A stretch of DNA of 64,000 nucleotides from Pararhodonellum marinum. Lineage in GTDB: Bacteria > Bacteroidota > Bacteroidia > Cytophagales > Cyclobacteriaceae. A program made the translations under genes and the position numbers. The stretch spans positions 124,001-188,000 of the forward strand of contig NZ_JACEFJ010000001.1 in assembly GCF_015354735.1 (NCBI RefSeq), read 5' to 3'. Positions 62,873 to 64,000 of this stretch are shown here, piece by piece. Within the stretch, counting starts at the first letter, position 1; each line of letters opens with the position of its first letter. A model generated the notes under the pieces. The model saw nothing but the letters and a program-made list of their open reading frames with translations. It ran no database searches and was not told the DNA's origin.

Positions 62873-64000
62873 ATGAAAAAAAAAATATTATTTGGGCTAT
62901 TATTTTTAATGTTTTGTTGTAAAAACCCGGAAAAGGAGAATCATATCAAATTAATCAAAGTCAAAGAAATCGAATTAAATCCCCATGAATTGGTATTTGG
63001 AAATCCTTCTATAGTTCAGTTGATTGAGTCTGATTCAGGCAAGTATTTATTTTTATACAATCATTTGGTGAAAAAATTCCAGTTCCTTGATTTTTCAAAT
63101 GGTGATCTTGTCCGGGAAGTTCCTCTGGATTTTGATGGACCACATGGTGTAGGGGGACTGTCCGGGGGAACATTGACTGGAAAAGATTCAATTTGGATTA
63201 CATTTAGTTCTCCTGCAATAGGATTGATAAATTTTGATGGTAAAGTTCTATTAAAGAAAAAAGTAGAAAACACAACCATTCCAATTACTTTTTTGACAAG
63301 TGATTTACAAAGACCACTCATTCAGAGCAAACATAAGATTTTTGGCCTGCAACCCTACTTTATGAATCACCATGGAATGGATCCAAAAGACATAGAAAAA
63401 CACCAATTGTTATACAGTTATGATTTTATAAAGGATGAAATTGATTGGTATGACGTTTTTTATCCTGATGATTATTGGCGGAATGGAAAAAAGATGAGTG
63501 ACCTTACCTGGACGCAGCGAGGAAATAAACTTTATCTAGCCTCTATATTTGATCATCAAATTCAAGTATTTGATATTTCTTCCCGCAAAGTCATTGAGAC
63601 GAAGGAGGTAAGATCCAGATATATTAGGCGGTTTGATTGTGTAAATGAAATTCCTTCGGGGGTCAACCAGGGTTTGATCAATCGATTGACTTTTGACAAA
63701 TATGCTGTTTTGATTTATGATCCTTTTAGAGATGTTTTCTATCGTTTTTTTCATCCAGGTTTTGAATTGGATGATGAAGAATCTGTAGAAGTACTAAGAA
63801 CCTTAAATTGGTCAAGGCCAACTATGGGCGTAATGATTTTGGACAAAGATTTGAATATTTTGGGAGAACATCTCTTTGAAAAAAATGAGGTATATACCTT
63901 TTCTAATTATTTCATTGGTGAAGATGGACTTTACTTATCCGCAAACAATCATTTTGAAAGAGATTATACTGATGATGTATTCAGGTATGTTTTATTCAAT
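62873..64000 (+). CDS. DUF4221-like lipoprotein, C-terminus cut by window edge
   Basis: I translated this frame from the sequence: 376 codons are open from ATG 62873 to the edge. The lipoprotein signal is MKKKILFGLLFLMFCC, with Cys 15 or 16 lipidated. The body has repeated beta-propeller-like strands (YLFLYNHLVKKFQFLDF, GKDSIWITFSS, KLYLASIFDHQIQVFDI, LYLSANNHFE), as in DUF4221/6-bladed-propeller lipoproteins of Bacteroidota. It is encoded directly behind a small exported peptide, a pairing seen with NVEALA-type peptides. The 3' end is missing only because of the window. Confidence 0.75.
   Translation, partial: MKKKILFGLLFLMFCCKNPEKENHIKLIKVKEIELNPHELVFGNPSIVQLIESDSGKYLFLYNHLVKKFQFLDFSNGDLVREVPLDFDGPHGVGGLSGGTLTGKDSIWITFSSPAIGLINFDGKVLLKKKVENTTIPITFLTSDLQRPLIQSKHKIFGLQPYFMNHHGMDPKDIEKHQLLYSYDFIKDEIDWYDVFYPDDYWRNGKKMSDLTWTQRGNKLYLASIFDHQIQVFDISSRKVIETKEVRSRYIRRFDCVNEIPSGVNQGLINRLTFDKYAVLIYDPFRDVFYRFFHPGFELDDEESVEVLRTLNWSRPTMGVMILDKDLNILGEHLFEKNEVYTFSNYFIGEDGLYLSANNHFERDYTDDVFRYVLFN

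Noticed and set aside
62873-64000. Truncated pseudogene at the right end
   Set aside because: The frame is open to the last base of the window; truncation is due to the window edge.

Overview
The window comes from a chromosome of the phylum Bacteroidota, most likely order Cytophagales (Cyclobacteriaceae-like). The evidence is two SusC/SusD pairs, the gliding lipoprotein GldH beside a RicT/PSP1 protein, a PorE-like OmpA protein, many AT-rich intergenic gaps, and repeated copies of the Bacteroidota -7 promoter element TAnnTTTG. The genus assignment is inference; no rRNA is present. No phage, insertion sequence, CRISPR array or integrase was found.

Layout. 1-6051: a truncated membrane protein, dtd, a ModF-like twin ABC ATPase, a MazG-like pyrophosphohydrolase, a tiny membrane protein, and a vWA/MoxR-type ATPase pair. 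6052-7170: a non-coding array of five ~200-bp repeats in two alternating subtypes. 7171-11147 (minus strand): aldehyde dehydrogenase, P1 peptidase and NDH-2. 11318-14834: a 41-codon gene fused to its own terminator, then a PorE-like protein with two OmpA domains and a SPOR-like end. 15038-15301: two copies of a dispersed repeat exactly 180 bp apart. 15475-26482: M23 peptidase, aspS, small membrane or exported proteins, two GNATs, tRNA-Leu(GAG), a DsrE-like protein, a large zinc metalloprotease, mscL and ddl. 26546-28442: comB and gcvT. 28563-37900: two SusC/SusD operons in tandem. 38206-40094: an A-type Fe-S carrier, methylmalonyl-CoA epimerase and thiL.

The most unusual functional block is 40144-46775 (minus strand). 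From the promoter it reads exported RraA-like aldolase, Tat-exported enolase-superfamily protein, a second exported RraA, a second Tat-exported enolase-superfamily protein, an exported NTF2-like protein, and a BASS-family sodium symporter. It is preceded by a full -33/-7 Bacteroidota promoter. I infer a periplasmic dehydratase/aldolase route for a sugar acid or related hydroxy acid, with the transporter taking up the keto-acid product.

47253-64000 holds mostly housekeeping genes: rlmD; an SDR with a DUF4011-type SF1 helicase; the recQ-purD-ricT-gldH cluster; and kdsD-manC for surface-polysaccharide precursors. It ends with a frameshifted outer-membrane protein gene and a small cysteine-containing exported peptide followed by a DUF4221-like lipoprotein that runs off the right edge.

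Other signals are two probable leaderless mRNAs (ddl and rlmD, both TAnnTTTG-N6-ATG), an ABC twin ATPase with one wholly degenerate ATP site, and an M23 peptidase with Cys in place of a zinc-binding His.
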